Positions 24,156 through 32,993 of a DNA stretch of 64,000 bases are shown piece by piece (the first letter of the stretch is position 1; each line of letters opens with the position of its first letter). Origin of the DNA: Caryophanon tenue (GTDB lineage: Bacteria > Bacillota > Bacilli > Bacillales_A > Planococcaceae); assembly GCF_001700315.1 (NCBI RefSeq), contig NZ_MASJ01000023.1:1-64000 (forward strand), in the 5' to 3' direction. The notes below the pieces were generated by a model. The model ran no database searches, was not told the origin of the DNA, and saw only the letters and a list, made by a program, of their open reading frames with translations. Made by a program: the position numbers and the translations under genes.

Positions 24156-24890
24156 ATGTTTGAAACGATCCGTATTAACAATTGGCTCGTCGAAATAGAT
24201 GTTGCGAAAACACGTGCATTTTACGAACGAGGTATCGACGTCTGTACGTGCCTCGATTGCCAAAACTTTGTGGCAGCTTGTCAGCGTCTCGAACAACCCG
24301 TGGCGCATTTTTTTCAGCAGTTAGGAATCCAGGTGACAATGCCCGCGCATCTGTCGCAGTTTTCAACGGCACATCCAATGAAAAAGCTATATATCGGGCA
24401 TTATCATCTCGTTGGGAACTTGCTAGAGGGTGAACGAAGCAACACATCAAATTGGAATCCTACAAATACAATGGCCATTCAAAATTTTATCGTTGGCTTT
24501 TCCGATGAAGTGACGTTTGTATCCGAGAACGTGCCTGAGCCTGTTTTGCAACTTGATTTTGAAGCGGACATTTGTTGGGTATTGGATGAACAGCCAGAGA
24601 TTCGTCGTTCTAAAGAAGAATTAGCAAATTTACTGGCGGACGGTTTTTTTGAATTCGGCAGTTCAGGAAAAGTACTATATAAAGGGGAAACAAGCCAAAC
24701 GATTGAACTTGGTGAAGTCCATATGCGTCTAAGTGATTTTGACATTCATCCTTTATCAGATGATATTATATTAACGACGTACAAAATTTATAATGAGTGT
24801 ACCGAACAGTTTTCACTGCGTAGTTCCATTTGGAAATGTGTGGACGGCAACTGGAAAATGCATTTTCACCAAGGTACGAATATCATGTAG
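24156..24890 (+). CDS. Two-domain hypothetical protein with SnoaL/DUF4440-like C-terminus
   Basis: 244 residues. The N-terminal part (WLVEID, FYERGIDVCTCLDCQNFV) holds a Cys-X-Cys-X2-Cys cluster and is of unknown family. Residues about 145-244 look like an NTF2-fold DUF4440/SnoaL domain (ELANLLADGFFEFGSSGKVL, SLRSSIWKCVDGNWKMHFHQGT). GAGGAGAG before the ATG at 24156. The fusion is unusual; the cysteines could bind a metal. Confidence 0.55.
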   Translation: MFETIRINNWLVEIDVAKTRAFYERGIDVCTCLDCQNFVAACQRLEQPVAHFFQQLGIQVTMPAHLSQFSTAHPMKKLYIGHYHLVGNLLEGERSNTSNWNPTNTMAIQNFIVGFSDEVTFVSENVPEPVLQLDFEADICWVLDEQPEIRRSKEELANLLADGFFEFGSSGKVLYKGETSQTIELGEVHMRLSDFDIHPLSDDIILTTYKIYNECTEQFSLRSSIWKCVDGNWKMHFHQGTNIM

Positions 24891-24911
24891 TTTAAAAACG
24901 AGGTGAAAACC

Positions 24912-25109
24912 GTGAAAGCTCTTCTATTTACGATAATTAAATGGATCGCTGCATTGTATGCAGTTGGCTATATCGTTAACGGATACACGATAGATACTTT
25001 TTGGATGCGTGTTTTACATAGTATGATGCTCACAATTTTTTCTGTGAATGTGCTGGTGTATATCCTAAAAAAAGTTGAGTATCGATTACAGAAGAATACA
25101 CATGTATAA
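24912..25109 (+). CDS. Small membrane protein
   Basis: 65-residue protein with two transmembrane helices, starting at GTG six bases after GAGGTG. Followed by a strong terminator. Family unknown. Confidence 0.45.
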   Translation: MKALLFTIIKWIAALYAVGYIVNGYTIDTFWMRVLHSMMLTIFSVNVLVYILKKVEYRLQKNTHV

Positions 25110-25140
25110 GCAACCTATGTCTATACAGGTTGCTTTTTAG
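25108..25140 (+). terminator. Terminator
   Basis: AAGCAACCT pairs with AGGTTGCTT, followed by T-run. Confidence 0.75.
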
Positions 25141-25199
25141 TGTATGTCAAATTATGATGCGTATATTGAATCGATCTTACAATGCCAAATTTCAAACAA

Positions 25200-25233
25200 A
25201 AAAGCCATCGACATTTTTCATGTCAATGGCTGT
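25200..25233. terminator. Intergenic hairpin
   Basis: AGCCATCGACAT pairs with ATGTCAATGGCT around a short T-rich loop. The gap 25141-25374 has no gene that I can support. Confidence 0.45.
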
Positions 25234-25374
25234 ATAAATGCAATTTTTAAAGAAGACACGCCTCTATCTACATCATATCAAAAATTAAATTATAAGTCTA
25301 TTTATTTTTTTGTGTGAATGCGATAATGAAGTAGCGCAAATACTTCATAACGTTATGACGAAAAGAGACGGAAT

Positions 25375-26142
25375 ATGAAACAAAACATTTATGATAATGA
25401 GACTTTCTTTACACAGTACAAACAAATACGTAAACGACCATATAATTATAATAATATGCTTGAACAGCCGAACTTCCTTGCCTTACTACCTTCTGTTGTT
25501 GGTAAAGTCATGCTAGATATTGGCTGTGGAGCCGGTGACTTTGCGGCGCATTGTGTGAAGCAAGGAGCTCGCCACGTAACAGGTATTGATATTTCAGCTA
25601 ATATGATTACGGCTGCTAAAAAACATACGGACGATAATCTCCATTTTGAACAAATCGCCTTTGAAGATATGCCCATTCAGCCTGAAAGCGTTGATATAGT
25701 GACAAGCTCGTTAGCGTTTCATTATATAGCGGACTTTGACCAATTAATGGAGAAGATTAGTGTGCTATTACGACAGGACGGCATATTACTTTTTTCAATG
25801 GAGCATCCCATTTCCACAGCAAATAAAGGCGGTGATGATTGGATAAAGAATGAACATGGACAAATCACCCATTTTGCGCTCGATAACTATCAATCTGAAG
25901 GGATGCGCAAAGAAAACTGGCTTGTTGATGGCGTGATAATGTACCATCGTACAATGGCGACGATTTTGAACACGCTTATTCATAACGGCCTATCCATTGA
26001 AAATGTGGTGGAGCCTGTACCGACTGAGGCGGTCAGCGAGCTATACCCAAATATACAAAAGGAATTTCGCCGCCCGTCCTTTTTATTCATAAAAGCACGA
26101 AAAATGACCGATGTGAAAATGTTAGAAGAAAGATGGACATAA
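25375..26142 (+). CDS. Class I SAM-dependent methyltransferase
   Basis: 255-residue Rossmann methyltransferase of the UbiE/Methyltransf_11 type. SAM motif I is VMLDIGCGAGDFA (residues 46-58), the acidic residue after strand 2 is in VTGIDIS, motif III is SVDIVTSSLAFHYIAD, and post-motif IV is FSMEHPIST. Substrate unknown, probably a small molecule. It starts a run with a nucleotidyltransferase and two acetyltransferases with short gaps. Confidence 0.83.
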   Translation: MKQNIYDNETFFTQYKQIRKRPYNYNNMLEQPNFLALLPSVVGKVMLDIGCGAGDFAAHCVKQGARHVTGIDISANMITAAKKHTDDNLHFEQIAFEDMPIQPESVDIVTSSLAFHYIADFDQLMEKISVLLRQDGILLFSMEHPISTANKGGDDWIKNEHGQITHFALDNYQSEGMRKENWLVDGVIMYHRTMATILNTLIHNGLSIENVVEPVPTEAVSELYPNIQKEFRRPSFLFIKARKMTDVKMLEERWT

Positions 26143-26170
26143 ACAAACATCATTTACGGGAGGGATGCAC

Positions 26171-26755
26171 GTGTCATTTGAAGTGTGTGAAACTATTGCG
26201 GCACGGTTACAACATTTTGATAAACCTTGGTATATTGCAGGTGGCTGGGCTATTGACTTATATATCGGAAGCCATACAAGAGCGCATAAAGACATTGAGG
26301 TGGCTGTTTTACGTGAAGACCAGCAATATGTGCGAGCGTATTTAAACGATTGGTCATTTCAAAAGGCGGTGCATGGACAGCTACAGCCGTGGGAGCAGGA
26401 GTTTTTAGCGCTACCTATTCACGAAATCCATGCGACGCACACTGTAACAGGCGAACAGCTTGAAATTTTACTGAATGATGTGGCAAATGAACGATGGACA
26501 TTCCGAAGAGATACGCGTATTTCATTGCCGCTTTCTTTACTGCGATGCACAACATCTACAGGCATACCGTATTTGGCGCCAGAAGTTGTACTACTATACA
26601 AAGCAACACAAACGCGTGAAAAGGATGATGCCGATTTTTATGCGGTGAAGCCTTTCCTTGAAGAGCATCGTAAACAATGGTTACGTGATGCGCTTACGCT
26701 ACATATGCCTACGCATCACTGGATTCCGGCATTAGAAAAAGAAGGAGAAGGATAA
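26171..26755 (+). CDS. Nucleotidyltransferase, aminoglycoside adenylyltransferase-like
   Basis: 194-residue protein with the ANT-type core IAGGWAIDLYIGSHTRAHKDIE (described; residues 22-42), where Gly-Gly-Trp binds the triphosphate and Asp/Glu in KDIEVAV hold metal. This is the layout of small ANT(2'')-like proteins that adenylylate aminoglycosides, but many relatives have other or unknown substrates. GTG at 26171 is preferred, seven bases after GGGAGG; the ATG at 26165 abuts that site. Resistance is only inferred. Confidence 0.7.
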   Translation: MSFEVCETIAARLQHFDKPWYIAGGWAIDLYIGSHTRAHKDIEVAVLREDQQYVRAYLNDWSFQKAVHGQLQPWEQEFLALPIHEIHATHTVTGEQLEILLNDVANERWTFRRDTRISLPLSLLRCTTSTGIPYLAPEVVLLYKATQTREKDDADFYAVKPFLEEHRKQWLRDALTLHMPTHHWIPALEKEGEG

Positions 26756-26757
26756 TT

Positions 26758-27345
26758 ATGCTTACATATATAATTGATGAGGACGTGTCATTACGCTTAT
26801 TTACGACCGATGATGCACAAGCTTTATATGATGTAACGATGGCGTCAAAGACTTATTTAAAAGAGTGGCTTGGCTGGCTTGATTATACGACGAAAGTAGA
26901 ACATACCGCGCAGTACATTCAAGGGACACACCAAGCCCTTCTTGAGCAGGGCGGTTATCCGCAAACCTTTGCGATTATATATAAAGGAGAGATTGCAGGG
27001 ACAATTGGCTTTAATACGCTTAGTAAAGCGCAAAAAATCGGTGTGATTGGTTACTGGCTAGGTGAGACGTTTCAGCAAAAAGGCATTATGTCAAAAGCGT
27101 TTCACGCCATGATAGCATACGGCTTTACGGACTTGAACTTAAACCGTATTGAAGTAAGAGTGGCAGTCGGCAATGTGAAAAGTCGAGCGCTTCCTGAAAA
27201 GTTCGGCTTCATACAGGAAGGGCAAATACGTGATGCAGAGTGGCTATACGACCATTATGTTGACCATATTGTTTATAGCATGTTAAAAAACGAGTGGATA
27301 GAAGGGGAGTATCACAATGGTTACATTATGAAGCATCAATCGTGA
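26758..27345 (+). CDS. GNAT N-acetyltransferase (RimJ/RimL type)
   Basis: 195-residue acetyltransferase similar to YdaF/RimL. IGYWLGETFQQKGIMSKAFHAM holds the acetyl-CoA loop (Q-K-G) and LNRIEVRVAVGNVKSRALPEKFGF is the standard C-terminal core, with a Pro where Ile/Ala is usual. GAAGGAGAAGG before ATG, and two bases after the nucleotidyltransferase stop. Its last 29 bp overlap the start of the next acetyltransferase gene. Confidence 0.83.
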   Translation: MLTYIIDEDVSLRLFTTDDAQALYDVTMASKTYLKEWLGWLDYTTKVEHTAQYIQGTHQALLEQGGYPQTFAIIYKGEIAGTIGFNTLSKAQKIGVIGYWLGETFQQKGIMSKAFHAMIAYGFTDLNLNRIEVRVAVGNVKSRALPEKFGFIQEGQIRDAEWLYDHYVDHIVYSMLKNEWIEGEYHNGYIMKHQS

Positions 27346-27814
27346 CAATGTCGATGCAATATTGGCACTGGATGTTACCGATGCGCAAAAAGGATTTTTA
27401 CAAACGACAAATGCAAGCAGTTTAGCCCATGCATATGCTTTACAAACAGATGGGGAAGTCGTTGTACCGCTTGCGATTTATGCAGATGATGTCGTGATCG
27501 GTTTTGTCATGTATACATATGATCGACTTGACCATGAATCGTTTACGGATTTGCCATTTTATAATCGTCCGTGTTATTTTGTGTGGCATTTTATGATTGA
27601 CGCGCAGTACCAGCGTAAACATTACGGCAAACGTGCATTTGAACAAGTGTTACGACATATGCACAGTAGGACGTTAGAAGAAGCGGAGTATGTCGCGCTG
27701 TTTTACGCTACACAAAATGCGGCAGCACAATATGTATACCGCGCTGCTGGTTTTGTAGAAACGAGCATTATACAGGACCAATCCGTGCTCGCCATCAAAA
27801 CCCTTGACCGCTAA
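27317..27814 (+). pseudogene. GNAT acetyltransferase with nonsense codon near the start
   Basis: A well-placed start exists at 27317 (AAGGGGAG before ATG), encoding M-V-T-L, then TGA (27329-27331), then S-I-N-R-D-N-V-D-A-I-L-A-L-D, which is the expected beginning of a BltD/spermidine-acetyltransferase-like protein. The TGA stands where CGA (Arg) would be expected, so a single C-to-T change probably broke the gene. Translation could restart at TTG 27362 and give 150 residues, but this site has no ribosome binding sequence. The rest (AQYQRKHYGKRAFEQVL acetyl-CoA loop) looks intact. Confidence 0.7.
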
Positions 27815-28008
27815 CGAAGAAAAGCAATTGTGCTAATATTACATGAATTTTTCGCGAAATGTATCTATTAGACAGTGAATAGACTGAAATTTAAAATAGT
27901 TTAATTCGTTTTGGTGATTAACGTAGAAGGTTCACAAAACGTGTATCGGGCATATGGTAAATAGATGGAATTGGCCTTCTAATATGTTACATATAGGAGG
28001 GAGTTCGA

Positions 28009-28263
28009 TTGAGGCAATATTTAGGCATCATCGCAATCATCATGTTATTAGGTACTTACCTCGTTTTAGAGTTACTCGTTGGTAAACAAATCGCTCATTT
28101 ATGGGTATGGATAATGGTAGTAGGCTATTTAGCAGCGGCAATCGTTACGTGCTATAGCGAAAGTGGTTTTTGGAAAAAGGCATCAGCAACGATTTTAATC
28201 GCGCTGCCACTAGGTGTTATTGTTATGTTATGCTCCTTTATGTTTGGTATATCAGGCTTTTAA
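28009..28263 (+). CDS. Small membrane protein
   Basis: 84-residue protein with three transmembrane helices, starting with TTG after a very strong AGGAGGGAG. No family recognised. The upstream gap 27815-28008 contains nothing else that I can identify. Confidence 0.55.
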   Translation: MRQYLGIIAIIMLLGTYLVLELLVGKQIAHLWVWIMVVGYLAAAIVTCYSESGFWKKASATILIALPLGVIVMLCSFMFGISGF

Positions 28264-28326
28264 ATATGAAGCATTATTAACACGTGGATGTACGCATTTA
28301 TCAATAGACAATAGAAAGGACTTCGT

Positions 28327-28851
28327 ATGCAAAGATATCATTATTCTCCACCAAAATTAAAAGGTTCAACGAAATTAATTGATGTCGTCGATGCACAAGG
28401 TCATGTGCAATGCAGGTTTAAACGAATATATAAAAATCTTTTCGTCAAACTTATGTATTATTGGCAAAATTTTGATTGGTATACGCAAATAAATGTTTAT
28501 TCAAATGATGGAGAACTCATTTATTTTTGTAAAAAGAACAGCAAGTGGGTTAGACATCCTTCATATGACATTGTCAATTGTCAAACGAATGAGGTGTATC
28601 ATGTAACCTATACAAGCTTTTTAAATATTGCGCCGGAATTTCTGATTACAAGTGAAGCTGGTGAATTTACAATGAAAAGCAGCATCACAGATTCGGTGCA
28701 ATTCTTTTATCAACGTAAAGAAGTGGCGAGATGGAACATGAAAGTGACAGAATTTTTTAAAACGTATGTCGAGATTGAAGAAGATAGTCCGATTCAAGAC
28801 GTAGCCTTTTTCATTTGCCTGTTCCAATGTGTATTTTATATTGGCGACTAA
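28327..28851 (+). CDS. Tubby C-terminal-like domain protein
   Basis: 174-residue protein with the twisted beta pattern of tubby/LURP-type domains: KLIDVVDAQGHVQCRFKR, IYFCKKNSKWVRHPSYDIV and FTMKSSITDSVQFFYQ. Such proteins in Bacilli are of unknown role and may be phospholipid scramblase-like. GAAAGGA before the ATG. Confidence 0.6.
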   Translation: MQRYHYSPPKLKGSTKLIDVVDAQGHVQCRFKRIYKNLFVKLMYYWQNFDWYTQINVYSNDGELIYFCKKNSKWVRHPSYDIVNCQTNEVYHVTYTSFLNIAPEFLITSEAGEFTMKSSITDSVQFFYQRKEVARWNMKVTEFFKTYVEIEEDSPIQDVAFFICLFQCVFYIGD

Positions 28852-28908
28852 TAACGTGCCTGCTTAGAAGCTACTAGGCAGCTGAAATGTTGATGGGAGT
28901 TGTCTGTT

Positions 28909-29082
28909 ATGAAACGTAATATTCTGTTTTATTTCTGCCTTGTGTTCATATATTTCCTTATTGATGTATATATTCGACATAATCCTTGGTATGAAAGTAT
29001 TATCACCGTGCTTGTCTTTTTTGTGCTCTTTATTAGCTATGATGTGTTTTTTCGTTCGAATGAGCATACAAATAGATCGTGA
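28909..29082 (+). CDS. Small membrane protein
   Basis: 57-residue peptide with two hydrophobic helices, ATG nine bases after GGGAG. Family unknown. Confidence 0.4.
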   Translation: MKRNILFYFCLVFIYFLIDVYIRHNPWYESIITVLVFFVLFISYDVFFRSNEHTNRS

Positions 29083-29299
29083 GCTGTGTGCGATGGAACG
29101 ACTATGCTATTCATTTGTTGAAATTACTTTACGCTCATTCAGGGGAATAATGAATAACGCTTACCACTGTTAGAAAGGCTTTCAAAATGCGTCCTTTTTA
29201 AGCAATTTGTGAGACATTACCATTCTTATTATGTTATGTATTTGAGAACGCTGAAATTAAAAACATGAGAAAGCAAACTGTCAACAAGTGAAAAAATTA

Positions 29300-29404
29300 G
29301 TTGGCACCACGTCCGTAAAAAGCATCGTTCAAAACGGAACCAACTCTACGATATATAAATAAAAAAAGCGCCAGTGAATGTTACATTCGCCGGCGCTTTT
29401 TTTA
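29300..29404 (+). terminator. Structured intergenic region ending in a strong terminator
   Basis: Within 29083-29489, which has no supported gene, a two-step hairpin (GTTGG/CCAAC outer at 29300-29344, TCCGT/ACGGA inner) is followed by a terminator AAAAAAAGCGCCAGTGAATG with its complement (29362-29404). The pair could be the 3' end of a transcript or a small RNA. Confidence 0.5.
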
Positions 29405-29489
29405 TATTAACGACTTTATAAATAAACATATTTACTTTTCGTTTATTTTTATATAAACTTATTTTAAATAAGTTTATAGGAGTGGTTGG

Positions 29490-30218
29490 GTGGAAGTTTT
29501 AGATATACCATTAGAGGACTTAATAAAAGGTTATCAATGTATAAATAATGAGTACCATTGTTTATTTTGCGAAGCTGCTTTTAATCATGACTATGTGTAT
29601 CCAATGAATGAGCAATTTTTAACAGCTGAAGGCATGATGAAACATCATATTACGCTGCACCATCGTTCGTCTTTTTACGGATTGCTGTCATTAGATAAAA
29701 AAATACACGGTTTATCGGATGTACAAATGGAGATGATGAAGCACTTTTATGAAGGTACATCTGATAAAGATATTGTCAGTCAAAGCAATTTAACAAGTGT
29801 CTCAACAGTGCGTCAACATCGCTTTAAACTACGTGAAAAGGAAAGACAGGCGAAATTATTTCTTGCGTTAATGCAGCTATTAAAAGAGCCAGAAAATTAT
29901 TCAATTCATAAGGGGGCGAAACAAGTGGATGAACGTTATGGCGTAGAACAGCAAGAACGTGATAAAGTGCTGAAAACGTATTTCAAAAATGGCCTTGAAG
30001 GCGAAATGACGATTATTCCTAGTAAGGAGAAGAAAAAAATCATTATTTTACAGCATATCGTGAAACGCTTTGAAGCTGGCAAAATATATACGGAAAAAGA
30101 AGTGAATGACATACTGAAAACAGTTCATGCAGATTTTGTGTCGTTGCGCCGTCATTTAATCGAATATGGATTTATGATGCGAAATGATGATGGTTCCGAA
30201 TATACTTTAAAAATGTAG
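29490..30218 (+). CDS. DUF2087 transcriptional-regulator-like protein
   Basis: 242 residues starting with GTG six bases after AGGAGTGG. The N-terminus has a zinc-finger-like pattern (YHCLFCEAAF with HH..HH further on). The centre (LSDVQMEMMKHFYEGTSDKD) resembles a LuxR-type HTH, with TSVSTVRQHRFKLREKERQ as recognition helix. The C-terminal 70 residues are DUF2087 (IILQHIVKRFEAGKIYTEKE, DFVSLRRHLIEYGFMMR). Likely DNA-binding; targets unknown. Confidence 0.7.
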   Translation: MEVLDIPLEDLIKGYQCINNEYHCLFCEAAFNHDYVYPMNEQFLTAEGMMKHHITLHHRSSFYGLLSLDKKIHGLSDVQMEMMKHFYEGTSDKDIVSQSNLTSVSTVRQHRFKLREKERQAKLFLALMQLLKEPENYSIHKGAKQVDERYGVEQQERDKVLKTYFKNGLEGEMTIIPSKEKKKIIILQHIVKRFEAGKIYTEKEVNDILKTVHADFVSLRRHLIEYGFMMRNDDGSEYTLKM

Positions 30219-30247
30219 CGGATAAATCGTGGAAGGGAAGTGTAAAT

Positions 30248-30592
30248 ATGAACATAGAATTAACCCGTTACCGAGTGAAAAATGGGAAATCGAGCCGAGT
30301 GGACGAATGGTTAACCTTTTTAAATGATAATATGAACGATGTTTTAGTCACACTTGAAGGTGAAAAAATGTATGTTGAAACCATTTTTAGGGAAACTTTA
30401 AATGGTGAGGAGTATTTATATTGGTATTCAGTCCAAGGAGAAGGTGGTCAAGCAGTAGAACATTCTGATCACTGGATTGATAAAAAGCATTTGCAATTTT
30501 GGCATGAATGCATCGATGAAACGTTCGGTTCAGTGGACTTACAAACGGAAGTAGTGATGATACCTGAACGCATCCAAAAAGCTATGAAATAA
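30248..30592 (+). CDS. DUF6176 family protein
   Basis: 114-residue soluble protein with the DUF6176 pattern IELTRYRVKNGKSSRVDEWL at the start and YVETIFRE ... YLYWYSVQGEGG. Probably a dimeric alpha/beta-barrel (ABM-like) fold; role unknown. GAAGGGAAG before ATG. 29 bp after the DUF2087 gene, probably in the same transcript. Confidence 0.65.
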   Translation: MNIELTRYRVKNGKSSRVDEWLTFLNDNMNDVLVTLEGEKMYVETIFRETLNGEEYLYWYSVQGEGGQAVEHSDHWIDKKHLQFWHECIDETFGSVDLQTEVVMIPERIQKAMK

Positions 30593-30671
30593 CAGTTGCC
30601 AGTGGATTATTTTTATGTAGATTAAATGTTCTTCCAGAAAATCACATAAAATAGGTGATAGGAGTGGAAGC

Positions 30672-31178
30672 ATGGTAATTCGAAACATGATAGCTAACGA
30701 TTTAGAAGAAGTCCAAAAGATTGCATTAGTAACTTGGAGAGATACTTACAGTAGCTTTATCCCACTGTCAATTCAAGATAAAGTATTAGCAGATGCATAT
30801 TCTGAAAATGAAATGAATAATCGCTTTAAAAACTCTTTAAATTTAGTTTTTGAACAGAATAACGAAATACTAGGCTATGCATTTTTTTCTGGCAATTTAT
30901 TAAGCGCGGATATTTTTTTAGAATCACTATATATCCATCCGCAACACCAAGGGAAAGGGATTGGCAAACACTTAATGCAATTTGGGATTGCACAATATAA
31001 TGAGCCTAAAACCTTATTTTTAGTTGTTTACAAAGGGAATGAAAGCATTTTATTTTATGAAAAAATGGGCTTTACAATAACGAATGAAAACAACGGAGAT
31101 TTTTTTGGACATCCAGTAGTATTTATTGTGATGAAGAAGGCGTTAGATGGCTCAGCATCTATACAAACTCATACATAA
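30672..31178 (+). CDS. GNAT N-acetyltransferase
   Basis: 168-residue acetyltransferase with a complete core: LYIHPQHQGKGIGKHLMQFG (acetyl-CoA loop Q-G-K-G-I-G) and ILFYEKMGF near the end. N-terminal IRNMIANDLEEVQKIALVTW is typical of RimI-like enzymes. AGGAGTGG before ATG. Substrate unknown. Confidence 0.83.
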   Translation: MVIRNMIANDLEEVQKIALVTWRDTYSSFIPLSIQDKVLADAYSENEMNNRFKNSLNLVFEQNNEILGYAFFSGNLLSADIFLESLYIHPQHQGKGIGKHLMQFGIAQYNEPKTLFLVVYKGNESILFYEKMGFTITNENNGDFFGHPVVFIVMKKALDGSASIQTHT

Positions 31179-31189
31179 TAACGTTTTTT

Positions 31190-31375
31190 AAACTTCCTAT
31201 GAGAGCGTAGGACAAAACCATCTTTAAATGGCGTAAAGAGCTTGAGACAAACACGATGTTCTGCTTAAATGTTCATACTCTTGCGGTACCTCGTCGCCAA
31301 AAAACAATGGCTATTCCTGTAGAAGTCACCGCTTGTATTGGGACGCACCAGCAAATTTTAGTATAGCCATGCACG
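31190..31375. repeat. Dispersed intergenic repeat, copy D1
   Basis: Contains GAGCTTGAGACAAACACGAT, then CTCTTGCGGTACCTCGTCG and CAATGGCTATTCCTGTAGAAG. The same phrases appear at 56593-56830, and related ones at 35698-35885 and 52020-52262. It is a Bacillaceae-style, non-coding intergenic repeat. Confidence 0.6.
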
Positions 31376-31480
31376 CGGCTGTATGTAGCGTGTACACTTG
31401 ATATAAATAAACGAATGAAAGCTACAGCGAATGTGATTTTCGCTGTAGCTTTTTACAATCAAGATAGGGCTTTTCCTATA

Positions 31481-32227
31481 TTAGTTATAAATTTGACCGC
31501 CTGCGCAATTAATTGTTGAACCGTTTAACATTTTACTATTGTTCATCGCAAATAGCATCGCTGCTGTTACTTCTTCGGGTGTTGCGGCGATATTTGGTGG
31601 TGTTGTCACATAAATCGCTTTACCGATTTCCTCGTTCATTGTCACAGCCGCGTTTGCAGAAATATTTGTTAACATATTGTTTGGTGCAACTCCAACTGCA
31701 AAAATATTTTTGTCTTGGTAATCTTGTCCGATTGATTTTGTTAATGCGTTTACCGCATGCTTTGTCATCGAGTACACTCCGTTATACGCTGTCGGTTTGT
31801 ATGAATTTGATGATACCGTGTTAACAATTGTACCGCCACCATTTTCAAGCATATGTGGGATGACATATTTTACACCGAAGAATGCGCCTTTGACATTCAC
31901 ATTCATAATGCGGTCATACTCGTTGACATCATATTCGTGGATGAGACGGAACGGCACCATTAAGCCTGCGTTATTGAAAAAGACATCAATTTTACCGAAT
32001 GCTTCAATTGTTTGTGCTACATAATTTTTCACGTCGTCTTCGTTTGACACATCAGCTTTAATGAAAATCGCTTCTGCACCTAATTCCTTCGCCATCTCTA
32101 CCGTTTTTTGTCCTTCTACTTCGTTAAAATCAACAACGGCAATATTGTAAGGCTCTTTAGCTAATTGTAAAACGGTTGCACGACCTAACCCAGTTGCGGC
32201 ACCTGTAATTAATACGACTTTTTTCAT
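31481..32227 (-). CDS. SDR family oxidoreductase
   Basis: 248-residue classical short-chain dehydrogenase. TGAATGLGRA (residues 8-17) binds the dinucleotide, VVDFNE after strand 2 suggests NAD(H), NNAG, catalytic Ser in NTVSSNS, Tyr and Lys in GVYSMTKHAV, and GSTINCAGG at the C-terminus. GGAGGA precedes the ATG. Divergent from a TetR gene with a perfect 11-bp inverted repeat between them. Confidence 0.86.
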   Translation of the reverse strand: MKKVVLITGAATGLGRATVLQLAKEPYNIAVVDFNEVEGQKTVEMAKELGAEAIFIKADVSNEDDVKNYVAQTIEAFGKIDVFFNNAGLMVPFRLIHEYDVNEYDRIMNVNVKGAFFGVKYVIPHMLENGGGTIVNTVSSNSYKPTAYNGVYSMTKHAVNALTKSIGQDYQDKNIFAVGVAPNNMLTNISANAAVTMNEEIGKAIYVTTPPNIAATPEEVTAAMLFAMNNSKMLNGSTINCAGGQIYN

Positions 32228-32324
32228 GTGAAATCCTCCTCTACTTTATACGCAAAGGTATAAGTACGTTTAAGTATAATCTGTCCTACATTTAATGGAA
32301 CGACATGTGTGTGCAAATTGTAGC

Positions 32325-32357
32325 TTATCCAACAAATTATATGATATTGTTGGATAA
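32325..32357. promoter_or_regulatory. Operator-like inverted repeat between SDR and TetR genes
   Basis: TTATCCAACAA and TTGTTGGATAA, perfect 11-bp arms with an 11-bp centre. It lies 14 bp before the TetR start, so the regulator probably represses both itself and the SDR. Confidence 0.65.
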
Positions 32358-32371
32358 TTGAGGTGAGCACA

Positions 32372-32911
32372 TTGAAACAAGATTTACGCGTGAAAAAGAC
32401 GAAAAAAGCATTGTTCGAAGCGTTACTACAGCTATTACAAACATACAATTTTTTTGATGTTACCGTCACGAAGCTATGCGAAAAAGCTGACGTAAACCGC
32501 TCGACTTTTTATGCACATTATACAAATATGGAAGATTTATTTGTGTCGCATATGATGCAAATGATGGAGGCGCTCATTGCTGAATATCAACAAGCACATA
32601 CACAAGTAGGAAGAGGTGAGCAAACAGCATTAACGAATGTGTTTCAGCACATTTTAAGCAACCGTACCTTTTATGATGTTTTATTTTCAGATAAGCTTCC
32701 AGCAAAATATCTCGCTCTTTTTAGTCATTATTATATGCAAGTGCCCAAAGAAATTATTGCACAGTCCGGCAAAAGCGAGATGGATGAAGAGCTGTATTAC
32801 ACATTTTGTATCAGCGCAACAATTGGCGTTATTAATCATTGGCGCAAAAGTAATTATGCCAAAACACCACTTGAAATGAGTCAGCAAACCGTACTTTTTT
32901 TCTCGCAGTAA
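32372..32911 (+). CDS. TetR family regulator
   Basis: 179-residue TetR protein. The HTH covers about residues 24-50 (FFDVTVTKLCEKADVNRSTF, then YAHYTNMEDL), and the ligand domain is helical with a DUF1836/TetR_C-like look. A TTG start is preferred, seven bases after GAGGTGAG; a GTG nine bases upstream is inside that site. Pairs with the divergent SDR. Confidence 0.8.
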   Translation: MKQDLRVKKTKKALFEALLQLLQTYNFFDVTVTKLCEKADVNRSTFYAHYTNMEDLFVSHMMQMMEALIAEYQQAHTQVGRGEQTALTNVFQHILSNRTFYDVLFSDKLPAKYLALFSHYYMQVPKEIIAQSGKSEMDEELYYTFCISATIGVINHWRKSNYAKTPLEMSQQTVLFFSQ

Positions 32912-32993
32912 AGTTGTTGAGAAGTTGAATCGATTGTCAAACTCTTCATTCACGCGTAAGATAAGGAAGAGAACAGAAGAAGGAGAGATACAT

